Origin: Trileptium ribeirensis
Taxonomy: Eukaryota > Nematoda > Enoplea > Enoplida > Thoracostomopsidae
Length of the DNA stretch: 64,000 bases
Direction of reading: 5' to 3'
Assembly (NCBI GenBank): GCA_030248225.1
Contig: JASANE010017561.1
Span: 1 to 64,000, forward strand
Position numbers and translations under genes: made by a program. The notes beneath the pieces were generated by a model, which had not been told where the DNA came from, did no database searches, and saw only the letters and a list, made by a program, of their open reading frames with translations. Of the stretch, positions 21,706 through 30,897 are shown one piece after another. Position 1 is the stretch's first letter. Every line of letters starts with the position of its first letter.

Positions 21706-22367
21706 ATCACGCTACAAAATAGGTAGTCCGACGTTAAACATTCAGGGACTGTCGGAACCCTGTGGGGGCCATATGGCTACAACTGATTAAGTGTTCTGCT
21801 GAGGATAAACTAAGTGAAACTTAAAATTTACCTTGCCAAAATCAACCTTATCCTGCGTTTCACTTTAGATTACGCTAGACAAAACAACTTCCATTAGCTT
21901 AGGACAGGGAATATCGGTTTGACATTATGACCTGTGAGCAGGTTTCGGTGTCAACCTCCCTGGGGGACCTCAGTGATCATGCCAGGATACTAGACACGTG
22001 CGCAACCAATCGGGCGGGGTCCGAACACATCCCGTGAAGCGCGCCTGCGGCCTGCTAAGCTCCGTAACTTCTTGGGTCTGACCAAGAAAAGTGGCTAAAC
22101 CGCAAATTTTAGGGTCCACCCTTGAGGTTATGATAGCCGGGGTCGTAAGGGCATGGTGTTAGGAAGTTGCGCCATGCAGCTGCGTCACCGTTATTACAAT
22201 ACACATGTTCGTAATAGCCAACATTTTAAAGTTTAAGAGATCTCTATACCACACACACAAACCGAAGACGAAAGTACGTAAGAATCACTTGCTGGCGGCG
22301 AAAGTGCAAGGATTCCGACGTTTTAACTTTCGAATACCGTAAAATCCACTTCGGCTAGACATCCGAT

Positions 22368-22819
22368 ACTAAACACTACTCAGGCCATAGTTTCGCTAAA
22401 GTTAATGTAATACTGTTACGTACGAAATATGCCACAGCTCTTCACCTATTCAGATGTTTAGTGCCAATCAAGAAAGTACTCACAGGCATAGCTAGGACAC
22501 CGGCAGATGCGCGAATGCAGTTTTAGGCGGTACAAAAATTCTTCGAACAAAGCGTTAGCCAATCCACTTGTTATAAGGATTTCCCAGTAATGTACTAAAC
22601 ACTACTCAGGCCATAGTTTCGCTAAAATTAATGTAATACTGTTACGTACGAAATATGCTACAGCTCTTCACCTATTCAGATGTTTAGTGCCAATCAAGAA
22701 AGTACTCACAGGCATAGCTAGGACACCGGCAGATGCGCGAATGCATTTTTAGGCGGTACAAAAATTACTCGAACAAAGCGTTAGCCAATCCACTTGTTAT
22801 AAAGATTTCCCAGTAATGT
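22368..22819. repeat. Tandem duplication, two copies of 226 bp
   Basis: Copies 22368-22593 and 22594-22819 differ at only a handful of positions. No ORF. They lie just outside the end of the left inverted arm. Confidence 0.9.
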
Positions 22820-23359
22820 GGTTCATGAGTCTGATTTGGCCGGGAATAGGCGAACAAGTACTCTGCCGATATATAACCCGGGCGCACATCAACTTTAGGG
22901 GCCATCTAAATCGTCTATACCTTCCCAGTTAATAATTAATCAACACGAAAACACATCATGGAATCTTGGCGTTATTTATTTAGTATGTATCCGTTATATC
23001 TTATTGCATAACACACATATGCCGAAGCAGGGTACGTGGAAAGCTATTCCCCCGGGCCCTCACCGAGGCCTCGGATCACCTTCCGAGGCTCTGGTCCACC
23101 CCCACAGGTTAGCAACCTACACCCTCTGAGATCTCACACCCCCATCTCACCCCAAACTCGCCGCAAGAGGAAAATTTTTACAAATATAGGGGAAGATTAG
23201 CAAAAATTTGACAAAAATTGGGGTAAAATTGGCAAAACAAGAGTGCACCGGAAGATGGGGTAGGTCGTCGTCAACATTTTGTCACCACCCTTCCCTCGAG
23301 ACGACCTCCTCCGCCGACCCGGCTACCGCCTGCTCAGACCTCGGAGCGTCAGCATGTAA
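22820..23359. other. Non-coding spacer with GC-rich patch
   Basis: No gene seen. A GC-rich patch at about 23040-23340 contains repeated accgaggc-type and cctcggat-type words. Confidence 0.4.
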
Positions 23360-24540
23360 GATATAACATCTATATTACCTTATTTTATTATTCACTAAAG
23401 CTAAAGAAATTATTAAAAGTAAAAGTAAGAAGTTTTATTTAGAAAATAAGAGTAATAAATAAATAAATATTGCTAACGTAAAAACAAAGATAAATACAGG
23501 GAAATAGGTAAATGTTAAGGAACCTTGCAGTTTAAAAGTAGGGAAAAGTTGGCAATATTAAGGAATTCTAAGGAATTTATGGGTAGTAGAAATGGGGATG
23601 GGGCGGTAAGGAAATGGATGTGGTAAGGTTTGAGGAGACTACATAAGGCATGGTTTAAGGGAAAAGAGATTAGGGTGCGAGAAGGATTAGGACAAGAGAA
23701 GGGAAGTTATATTATAGGAAAGAGGAGTAGAAAATTTAGGAATTTTTAAGGGAAAGGAAATTTAAAGTAATAGGGTGAATAACTTATAAGGAGAAGGAAA
23801 AAAGGAAAAGGTCAGTAAAAAGGAAATTTGGGTAGAAGGGAATAAAGAATAAAAATTTAGATGGCTAGGATTTAAAGTAGTATCAAAGAAGTTAGATTTA
23901 AAGAGAAAATGTTAGGAAAACTTTGAAGAAGGGGAGTAGGAAGGCATGATAGTGGGTGGAGGTATGGAAGAGGTGGGGGAAAAGGAAAGAAGGGGAAGAG
24001 AAAAAAATACATTTTAGATAAAATATAGAATGCCAACAGGGTATTTTTGATAAAATTGGGAGGGGAAAAGGATTAGTTAGGGAGTATAAGGTAGATATAG
24101 GGTGACAGAAAAGTAAATGTGGAAGTTTAGGGATATTGGGAAAAGAAAATAAAAGAATTTTGGGGAAAACGATGGGTAGTTGGGAAAAGCGGAAGGATAT
24201 GGGAAAAGGTGAAGGAAAAAAGGGTGACGGGATATTAAAAAGAGAATGGTAATTAAAGGAAAAAGTGATTTAAGATGGGAAATAAGAGGAAACCGGAAAC
24301 GATTTGGTAGAAAATGGAAAAAGGATGTATAAAGGAATGTGGTTGAGAAAAATGGTATAATAAAAAATGCTTTCAGGATACGGAAGAGATATTTCGGGTG
24401 GAAAAATAGGAAAAGAAGGAGAATGGGGAAAGGTATATTGTACGGAAACATGGCTATTGGGAATGCTGGGAAAAGATGTATAAAGAAATTTTAGTAGAGA
24501 AGGAAAGAAGTGTAAAGAGGAAAAGGTTTTTTAATTTATG
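23360..24540. repeat. Purine-rich (A/G) strand-asymmetric tract
   Basis: For about 1.2 kb the + strand is almost all A and G with scattered T, in words such as aggaaa, gggaaa and ggaaaag. The minus-strand ORF at 24077-24451 is a by-product (Phe/Leu/Pro/Ser-rich). No exact repeat unit was found. Confidence 0.7.
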
Positions 24541-25975
24541 GGAAGGGGTACGTTATGATATAAATAATGTAGTACAATATATTTAAGTAACTAATATTGC
24601 TAAGGTTATATTTAAATATCAGTAACTAATATTGCTAATGTTATTACTAAATATTACTAAAATGAATACATAATATATATTTCATTTAAATAAACTTAAA
24701 TGCATAGCTAGTAGTAGTAGAGCCACAATAATTTAGCAAAAACTCGTTAACCCTCACGGAAATAGCAGGTTAACATGGCTATGAGTAAAGAAAATTTTTA
24801 ATTTTATAGTTAAAGCTATAGTTTTAAGTCAATAAATTGCATAGCTAATAGATTCGCGCTATCGTGGGCCAAAGCTACGTCACATTCTGAAGTTCAGGAA
24901 AAACATTGAAATTATGTTATATATTTGTGTTAGCTGTCTATTAGGCTACAAGGGGTTATTGGTCTCAAACCCTCCCAATTCCCCAAGAACCTGGGTTTTC
25001 GCTATTTTGGTTATTACACCTCCCCCTATTTTATTGTTTATCCCAAGTTCTTAAATATGTTGCTTTTGTGTTTTATTGCTAATTTGCATTGTCCTTCGTT
25101 TTTTCAATAGCTAACCAGAAGTTAACTGAGTTAGTTTTCAGTTGCTTTTGGTCTTCTTCGGTGGAGAGTGTGATATCGAGGCGTAATATTAGCAGCATAA
25201 AAAATGATGCTTCCTGGTCGTTTGTATTTGACAACTTGACTTGCAATATTTCGGTTTGTACAAAGAAATACGCTAACATTATTATATTTTTATTGGAAAA
25301 AGGCGACCTAGTTACCACAGGTAGGGTAGCCTCACATGTCAGTTGCGGGTGTGTTTCGTAAGCGGCGGCGTCGTTATTTTAAGCCTCAGGAGTGTTTACA
25401 CTTTTATGTTTGTTTTTGCATTAAGGGTCATCAGCGCAAAGAATTACGTGAGAGCTAATACAGTTCAAGGATTATAATAGGGTTGTTCAAGGCTTTTCGA
25501 TTTATAGTTAAAGAACTACATGATATTGGCTCAAGAACTTCACAAATAGGTATTTAAACAATAATTAGTTATTACTATAGTAATACCTATTATTTTCCAT
25601 AAAACCTTAGGACAAATATCTAACAGTACTGTTGATACGTATTAGCTTTTAATAATTAGTAATAGTTGTCAACATTTGGGCAGGTCCAACGTTGTATTTA
25701 CCCCTCTTTCTCAGACAATATTTCATAGGTTTTGGTTTTAATTACCAAAATCATACCAATTTCATTATCCTTTCCTGGGGGATATCCATTCTCCCACAGG
25801 GGTGACTCCTGTTGGGGCAGGTGCCTTTTTCACCACAAAATTTTTCTTTTTCTTTTTCCATAAGGGCCGCCCCCACGCCGCCCAGGTATCCCCTGTCGCC
25901 CTCGCCGTGGCATATGAGCGTAATATGTACGTAAATATCTATATATAACTTATTATATACAATATACAACTAGCT
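24541..25975. other. AT-rich non-coding region
   Basis: Contains a short tandem echo of taactaatattgctaa (about 24588-24640). No gene is supported; the overlapping 79-90 aa ORFs at 25079-25361 on both strands look like chance. Confidence 0.4.
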
Positions 25976-26430
25976 ATGTATTTACCTATAAATATATAAA
26001 ATATAATAAATCTATATAAATCTCAAAAGTAACCCATCCCCATAAATTCCCCAAAACCTAAATTTCTTAAATAAAATTTATACAAAACACACTTTTTCTT
26101 TTTCCCCACCCTTTTTCCTACAATATATACCTCACCCACCCTTCTCTTTTATACACAACTAAAATTCTACCCAAAATTTATTTTTCCCTTTTTCCCATTT
26201 TTCTACTAAAATTCAAACTTCTAAAATTCTCCAATACCTAACCAAACCTCTCCAAAATTTAATATTTTCTTCCCCTCACCGCCTCTATTAAAATATATAA
26301 ACCTCCCCTTTTCCTTCTTACCTTTTCCCATAAAATTTTCTTTTCCTATACTTTCAGTTTTTCCTCATTTTTCTCCATTTTGCAAACATTCCCCCATTCC
26401 CTCACCGTTACCCATTCAGAGTTGGTTTGC
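25976..26430. repeat. Pyrimidine-rich tract opposite in sense to the 23.4-24.5 kb tract
   Basis: The + strand is dominated by C and T (tttttccccaccc-type words) for about 400 bp. In composition it is the complement of the purine tract upstream, so the two tracts bracket 24541-25975 in mirror fashion. Confidence 0.6.
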
Positions 26431-26692
26431 ACCTTCCAAGATCCACACATTTATTCCCTGCGTGTCTACCATTTTTCAAATGAGGGTTTTCGAAGCCAAA
26501 CAACTCTTGAATTTCGGGAAATAATTTTATTTCTGCGTTATCTAGCAAATATACACTAACTATATCACATACCTATCGGGAAGCTGTACATCCAATACTC
26601 TAACTCTGGTTACACAAAATGCCGTTGGAAACTCAACAGCCGGTTCGCTCAAGTCACAAACAACTACAACTTCCATGATTGATTACAATATT

Positions 26693-27202
26693 TTATTGAA
26701 GCCTTTTAAGAATATTATACACTGTATTGCACAACAAATAAAAATCATTTACACATTTACAACCTGTTACCACTACATTCCCACTACTGTAAATCAAAGC
26801 CACTCCCTTACGTAGGGTTAATTTCATGCTGTTGTGAAGCTCTGTTTCATACATTACCGTGTACTGGTGTCTAAGACTTTCATAAATACTTAGTAAATTC
26901 AACTTAAACCCACTTCTCAACATACCAACCACATTCTTCAGCTCAATCGCCAATTCCTCAATACATCGGTAATCCAATTTCTCAATTTCTTCTTTCACCT
27001 TAACCACAATTTCTCTACCTTCTGCCTCTGATCTAACACCTACCAACACCATTTTTCCATTTGAAAATAGTAAAACTGTACCACTGGGTTGAAATTTCCA
27101 AATACCACCATTAAACCGCAGCATATCATAATCAAAATCATCAATTTCACATGATAAGTACATCAAGTCAACACTACATCCAATGTTCGCTGTTATTGTC
27201 AT
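26693..27202 (-). CDS. TATA-binding-protein-like protein (two-repeat TBP fold)
   Basis: A 169-residue protein starting at ATG 27202, 5 nt after the NADAR stop (27208), so the two are probably co-transcribed. It shows the bipartite TBP pattern. Repeat 1 has NIGCSVDL at 6-13 and FSNGKMVLVGVRSE at 46-59. Repeat 2 has ELKNVVGMLRSGFKLNL at 87-103, a YE..L segment near 118-122, and YSSGNVVVTGCKC at 138-150, ending in a YNILKRL helix. In TBP the S/G-K-hV-TG strands form the DNA-contacting saddle. An aromatic is kept before each (F46, Y138). Length equals a bare TBP core with no N-terminal extension. The longer frame open upstream to 27694 only shadows the NADAR gene. The likely role is promoter binding for element genes. 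The fold call rests on reading conserved motifs by eye. Confidence 0.8.
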   Translation of the reverse strand: MTITANIGCSVDLMYLSCEIDDFDYDMLRFNGGIWKFQPSGTVLLFSNGKMVLVGVRSEAEGREIVVKVKEEIEKLDYRCIEELAIELKNVVGMLRSGFKLNLLSIYESLRHQYTVMYETELHNSMKLTLRKGVALIYSSGNVVVTGCKCVNDFYLLCNTVYNILKRLQ

Positions 27203-27207
27203 ATTAG

Positions 27208-27711
27208 TTATTTCGCTTCGTCTCGAATTTCCATCCAAAGTCCACCCAAAATGTTCTTTCCTTTCCACTTCTCCACGTCCTTGCTGTTTGCATCCTGAAT
27301 GTTGATCCCGATTCCCCAATATTGATCCCATTCCGACGCCTCCGCTATGATTGCTTGCTCCGTTCCGATCAATGCCGCTCGTACATGAGGTAGTTGCTCC
27401 AATTTTGTCTGTAGTCCAATCTTCATTATTGACGCCGCATTTTCGTACCATTTCTCCGCATCGAAGTTTTTGATCTGACGACCCAGCTTCTTCTGTTGTG
27501 ACGGTTTGAAAGTCGTCATTATCGCTTGATGAGATTCGTCGTCGTTGAAGAACCGCGCCTTCTCGCTTTGATACCATTGTTCCACGCAATTGTACTTGAC
27601 GCCATTGACCATTATCCGTCCCACATTGAAGTTGCTGAACACGCTCCATCCCGAACGAAATAAGACGAGTGGTGTTCCGTCGGTTGTTGTACAATATTTG
27701 GTATGTTCCAT
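27208..27711 (-). CDS. NADAR-domain protein (YbiA-like, ADP-ribose-related hydrolase)
   Basis: A 167-residue single-domain protein. Family motifs seen: FSNF at about residues 25-28, the CVEQWYQSEKARFF segment at about 42-55 with acidic and Lys residues, GRQIKNFDAEKWYENAASIM at about 77-96, EASEWDQYWGIGI at about 125-137, and the terminal GKNILGGLWMEIR. Domain size equals the family norm. NADAR enzymes act on ADP-ribose-linked or N-glycosidic substrates, and some remove ADP-ribose from guanine in DNA. In a mobile element this could counter ADP-ribosylating defence; that role is inferred. Upstream, an AT-rich leader of about 200 bp has three copies of an actatttaata-like word (27722-27776). Confidence 0.88.
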   Translation of the reverse strand: MEHTKYCTTTDGTPLVLFRSGWSVFSNFNVGRIMVNGVKYNCVEQWYQSEKARFFNDDESHQAIMTTFKPSQQKKLGRQIKNFDAEKWYENAASIMKIGLQTKLEQLPHVRAALIGTEQAIIAEASEWDQYWGIGINIQDANSKDVEKWKGKNILGGLWMEIRDEAK

Positions 27712-27907
27712 GTTATTTAATAGTATATTACTATTTAATAATGTTAGCTAATATATTGCTACTATTTAATAAAATCGTAACAATGCTTTAGACGGAGAGC
27801 GATTAAACAAAATACGACCAATTTCAATGAAAGCAAAACTAAGACTGATCAGCTTTTGAAAATACACATCTTTATATAGTTGTATGCTCGATTTTGATTG
27901 GTTGATG
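27712..27907 (-). promoter_or_regulatory. AT-rich leader upstream of NADAR-TBP pair
   Basis: This gap holds repeated actatttaata-type words close to the NADAR start and a ctatataaaga TATA-like site on the minus strand near 27873. The shared TCTTAAAAAGG motif marks its far edge (27908-27918). It is the longest leader in front of any gene pair of the cassette, so it may carry the main control region for NADAR and TBP. Confidence 0.4.
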
Positions 27908-27918
27908 CCTTTTTAAGA
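27908..27918 (-). promoter_or_regulatory. Shared boundary motif TCTTAAAAAGG (copy at 139-aa gene stop)
   Basis: An exact 11-mer on the minus strand, shared with 28623 and 29414. It overlaps the stop codon of the 139-aa gene and lies 196 nt before the NADAR start. It could be a promoter element or a 3'-end signal. Confidence 0.45.
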
Positions 27919-28332
27919 ATAAAGTGTTCTCCATTTAGTCTTATGTTCCACAGCTCTGCTTTTCCTACCCCTCCCAAATGCTGATAGGGGTACACTGCCT
28001 AGTAGCGTTTCAAATTTGTCGGAGTCAAGAGGTCGAGGGGGTGAAAAGTTAACATCTGATACAAAGTACTTGACCAAATCAAATATGTTGGAACCAACAG
28101 TTTTATCTGGGTAAATCACTTGGTTGTTATCATTCAACTTTAAATCTTTTATATTGTTTAACATTAATTTAGCTTTATTTCGTAAATTTTTAGGAAACAT
28201 TAGCGACAAGTCTGGTTTTTCTTTGCTTTCGTAAACAGTTACTTCATTTCTAACTGGTACTTTATCCTGCAGCCCACCATTTTTCATGACATCTAGCCAA
28301 CTTACTGGTACCACCGCCATTTTACGTGCCAT
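27913..28332 (-). CDS. 139-aa Maverick-associated protein of unknown function
   Basis: The start overlaps the end of the upstream 91-aa gene by 11 nt, indicating a joint transcript. The N-terminus is MARKMAVVP. The central part has a KAKLMLNNIKDL helix, then NNQVIYPDKTVGSNIFDLVKYF, a pattern I associate with small proteins found beside Maverick-type genes in invertebrates. The C-terminal 30 residues are basic. It has no Cys cluster, signal peptide or transmembrane helix. Function unknown; a nucleic-acid-binding core or scaffolding role would fit the basic tail. Confidence 0.7.
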   Translation of the reverse strand: MARKMAVVPVSWLDVMKNGGLQDKVPVRNEVTVYESKEKPDLSLMFPKNLRNKAKLMLNNIKDLKLNDNNQVIYPDKTVGSNIFDLVKYFVSDVNFSPPRPLDSDKFETLLGSVPLSAFGRGRKSRAVEHKTKWRTLYS

Positions 28333-28597
28333 AATGTTTATTAAAGTAATTAATCAAATACTTTACAACAGTAGGTTTAAGCAACTTTTTCTTTCTTGAA
28401 ACCGAAATGCGTTTACTTGCAATGCTTTTAAGACCTTTACGTTTGGTTTGGGTGTTTAGTACTATGTTATATGCAATCTCCGCAAATGCGTGAAGTAGAG
28501 ATAGAGGTGCAACTTTGATAACAGCTGAAACAACTTTAGAAGATGATCCACCAAGAAACTTTAACGCTGGTAAATTACGTTCAATATTTCGAGACAT
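28322..28597 (-). CDS. 91-aa basic protein, Maverick-associated, unknown function
   Basis: A Lys/Arg-rich protein, mostly helical, with NLPALKFLGG near the start, an AFAEIAYNIVLN helix in the middle, and a C-terminal RKKKLLKPTVVKYLI segment. A similar arrangement (Leu-rich start, central E..NVL helix, KKK-LL end) is common in small ORFs that accompany Maverick elements. The upstream motif TCTTAAAAAGG ends 25 nt before the ATG. Function unknown; possibly a core-like DNA-binding protein. Confidence 0.68.
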   Translation of the reverse strand: MSRNIERNLPALKFLGGSSSKVVSAVIKVAPLSLLHAFAEIAYNIVLNTQTKRKGLKSIASKRISVSRKKKLLKPTVVKYLINYFNKHYGT

Positions 28598-28622
28598 AAT
28601 GCGAATTATATTATGAAGAAAT

Positions 28623-28633
28623 CCTTTTTAAGA
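28623..28633 (-). promoter_or_regulatory. Shared boundary motif TCTTAAAAAGG (before 91-aa gene)
   Basis: Exact 11-mer, 25 nt upstream of the 91-aa gene start. It overlaps the ATPase stop codon (its TAA lies inside the motif). Confidence 0.5.
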
Positions 28634-29386
28634 GTATACAAACAACTGTTCATCGTCAGGGAATATATTCTGTCGTACCCTTAGTACACTCTCTGTAGCT
28701 GGTTTCAAATCAAGAAACAAGTACCCAAACGGTTCTTTCGTTGCTTGCTCAAATGCGCTTGATAGAAAGTTTGGTTTTGAAGGCCACATTTGCCTTCCCA
28801 AGGTATGTATCATTGACTGATCTCGAAAGTTGGGAAACAACACCATATACTGAGCATTGCGGGTGATTGTTCGCATATACTTGCCTTCATGGTACAAGTT
28901 TTGGGTTACAAATATCGTACTGAGCTTGTTGTGACGCATGCGAGAAAACGCTGCTGCAAGCTTTTTATCATTTGCTGCCTCAATCATTAAGTCATCCAGT
29001 ACACAGATTGTGTGCCCATTAGATGAGGGAAACTCTGTGGGTATACCTTCGTATAGTTCTAAATTTGGTATCTCGTTCATCATATTACTATAAATATCCT
29101 GAAAAATGCTATAACAGTATAAAATTTTATCTATCTTTTCATCAAATAGCCCATGTTTAAATAATCGATATATCCATCTAGTTTTTCCACTCCCGGTTTG
29201 ACCACTTATAACACACGTAAACGGTAATTCCAGAGGTAATAGTACGTTATCAGTATCAAAACTTTGAACGTCAACGTGAGAAACCGGTGGTAAATTTTGC
29301 GGTTGAGCTGTACAAGTTTTCTTATGTCTATGCAAATGCTGACGAGTAGTGTAAGCACGATTACAGTTGACACATACATGTTCCAT
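28628..29386 (-). CDS. Packaging-type P-loop ATPase with N-terminal C2H2 finger
   Basis: A 252-residue protein. Residues 5-25 form a C2H2 finger (CVNCNRAYTTRQHLHRHKKTC). The ATPase core follows: Walker A GQTGSGKT at 62-69, Walker B ICVLDDLM at about 127-134, and a sensor-like VTQNLY after a strand at about 177-182. This matches the A32/FtsK-HerA-like packaging ATPases of Mavericks and related DNA viruses, which normally load DNA into capsids. A packaging ATPase without capsid genes in the cassette is odd: the element may rely on capsid proteins from elsewhere, or the ATPase has another job. The start is the first Met, 27 nt after the shared boundary motif. Confidence 0.9.
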   Translation of the reverse strand: MEHVCVNCNRAYTTRQHLHRHKKTCTAQPQNLPPVSHVDVQSFDTDNVLLPLELPFTCVISGQTGSGKTRWIYRLFKHGLFDEKIDKILYCYSIFQDIYSNMMNEIPNLELYEGIPTEFPSSNGHTICVLDDLMIEAANDKKLAAAFSRMRHNKLSTIFVTQNLYHEGKYMRTITRNAQYMVLFPNFRDQSMIHTLGRQMWPSKPNFLSSAFEQATKEPFGYLFLDLKPATESVLRVRQNIFPDDEQLFVYS

Positions 29387-29413
29387 AATTATCAGAGATT
29401 ATACATGATAAAC

Positions 29414-29424
29414 CCTTTTTAAGA
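29414..29424 (-). promoter_or_regulatory. Shared boundary motif TCTTAAAAAGG (before ATPase)
   Basis: Exact 11-mer, 27 nt upstream of the ATPase ATG, in true intergenic DNA, so this copy is not explained by a stop codon. Confidence 0.5.
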
Positions 29425-29427
29425 ACT

Positions 29428-29695
29428 TTGTACCCCTATTTTGTACCACTATAGGTGTCATATGAACCTCCATGTACCCCTATTCTGTACACCTGTGGTA
29501 GCTCTATGGGTACGGATTGTACCCCTATTCTGTACCCTACAAGTATGTTTGAACCCATTTGGTTACATTGTATACTCATATTCTGTACCCATCTAGGTGC
29601 GTTTTGTGTCCCCATGTACCCATGTTCTGCAGCTCTACGGCTACGTTTTGTACCCTTAAATAGGTCGCAAATCGCGTTCATGTACCCATGAGTTC
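29428..29695. repeat. Degenerate GTACCC repeat array between integrase and ATPase
   Basis: Words of the type tgtacccctattctgtaccc recur about every 45-50 bp (near 29428, 29473, 29518, 29570, 29618, 29649, 29683). The array keeps weak open frames on both strands and runs into the last codons of the integrase gene. It could be a binding array or a recombination by-product. Confidence 0.65.
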
Positions 29696-30714
29696 ATTGA
29701 TTTGGGGTACCCCAACCACTTGACTAGGTATTCTATCCCTTTCTTAGTCTTGCGTTTACGTATTATTTTCTCGATTTTATATGTATCGTCTGCAAGATAA
29801 ACTTTTTGAAGTTCCTGAGTGTAAAATCTACCTAAAATAGTTTCATTATTTGCATCATTTATCTCATATACAGGAGGGTTGAATGGAAGTTGATTATTGA
29901 CTGTAAATACTTCACGCGACCAATGCTGATTGAACCCACGTTCAAACGGTAAACGTTCCTTACTGATGCGCACAACGTCACCAAGTTGAAATTTATATCG
30001 AACATCAATGTCTTCAGCTGGGAAGAGCTTCTCTCGTGTATCATCCTCGTCATCCACCGAAACATTGGAGGGAATAAATCCATAACTATTTTCGGTGTTG
30101 TTATATGTTTTCACTATACTTTGCAAATCATCTATATATCGCCGAGAATTATTCGCCGTCAGAAACTTGTAAATTTTACTCTTTAGTGTGCGTATGAATC
30201 GTTCTGCCATACTTGCCTTAGTTTCTTTATTCTTTGCGGTATATACATTAATACCTTTACTTTTACAGTAGTCATAAACTAAACTATTTACAAACTCTTT
30301 ACCGTTATCAGTTTGAAAGTTATCGGGTTTTGTTTCTTCAAACACTGATTTGAGAGCTGTTAGAATGGTATTTGCTGCTTTGTTTTTTAATGGAACAACC
30401 CATGCATACTTTGAAAAACAATCAATCACAACAAGCAAGTACTTGTAACCATCGTTGTAAGTTGCGAGGTTAGACATGTCAGCTAAATCCGCTTGATACA
30501 GGTCGCCTATACCTTTCACTACAGTACGACGTCTCTTAAATCTAAGCCTACGCGGTTTATGGAGAGTATAGGTTTCTTGTGCTCGTAACCATTCTTGTAC
30601 ATCTTTCAACTTAACACTTAAACCACGTTTTCGAGCCTCGCGATATAATTTAGGTGCTGTGGAAAACCCCGCAACGTTAGTGGGGTCGTAATAAATAGAT
30701 TTAAGCTTATCCAT
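29656..30714 (-). CDS. Maverick integrase with C-terminal chromodomain
   Basis: A 352-residue protein of the retroviral-integrase superfamily. An N-terminal helical region (ARKRGLSVKLKDVQEWL) precedes the core. The core has D76 (QADLADM), D136 (FQTDNGKEF) and E171 (SMAERFIRTLKSKIY), a D-D-34-E triad. A chromodomain-like module occupies about 312-352 (YLVKWLGYPKSMNSWVHE), which in chromointegrases targets histone marks. This is the c-integrase that inserts Mavericks. It is full length and intact. The ATG lies 28 nt after a motif variant at 30743. Confidence 0.93.
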   Translation of the reverse strand: MDKLKSIYYDPTNVAGFSTAPKLYREARKRGLSVKLKDVQEWLRAQETYTLHKPRRLRFKRRRTVVKGIGDLYQADLADMSNLATYNDGYKYLLVVIDCFSKYAWVVPLKNKAANTILTALKSVFEETKPDNFQTDNGKEFVNSLVYDYCKSKGINVYTAKNKETKASMAERFIRTLKSKIYKFLTANNSRRYIDDLQSIVKTYNNTENSYGFIPSNVSVDDEDDTREKLFPAEDIDVRYKFQLGDVVRISKERLPFERGFNQHWSREVFTVNNQLPFNPPVYEINDANNETILGRFYTQELQKVYLADDTYKIEKIIRKRKTKKGIEYLVKWLGYPKSMNSWVHERDLRPI

Positions 30715-30742
30715 TGCAACTGAATGTTATAAAACAGTAGTA

Positions 30743-30752
30743 GCTTTTAAGA
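30743..30752 (-). promoter_or_regulatory. Shared boundary motif variant TCTTAAAAGC (before integrase)
   Basis: A 10-mer variant (one A shorter) placed 28 nt upstream of the integrase ATG, matching the 25-28 nt spacing seen for the 91-aa gene and the ATPase. Confidence 0.4.
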
Positions 30753-30897
30753 CATTCCTGCATGTTTAACACCTTCCAGTGCGCAGGTTGTCTATATCAG
30801 CTCAGACAAAGCAACAAGGTTCGATAACATAATTTATTGAATACACATATAGATATAAAAACAACTACAACACATAATATACTACACATGAAAATAT
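30753..30897. other. Short AT-rich gap between PolB and integrase
   Basis: Non-coding. It follows the PolB stop on the minus strand and has aataaa-type words usable as a polyadenylation signal. Confidence 0.3.

Larger units (their letters stand above)
16160..22215 (+). repeat. Left arm of a 5-6 kb diverged inverted repeat (possible long LTR)
   Basis: This segment is the reverse complement, with moderate divergence and indels, of 44140-49085. Clear anchors are: 16800-17130 with 48180-48560; 19205-19260 with 46310-46370; 19735-19830 with 45690-45780; 21730-22200 with 44150-44610. The 13-mer acttacgctaggt at 16169-16181 also occurs inverted near 48995. Both copies share an end at ...ttattaca (about 22215 / 44140), a CA end as in LTRs. 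No genes: the ORFs at 16880-17407 are low-complexity (TG-rich, then TATG-rich). A long LTR of the adjacent gypsy element is the simplest reading. Confidence 0.7.

Noticed and set aside
24077..24451. 124-aa minus-strand ORF
   Set aside because: Low-complexity Phe/Leu/Pro product that follows from the purine-rich tract.
27203..27694. 333-aa ORF (26693-27694) read as one protein
   Set aside because: Its first half is the out-of-frame shadow of the NADAR gene; only the part from Met at 27202 has TBP motifs.
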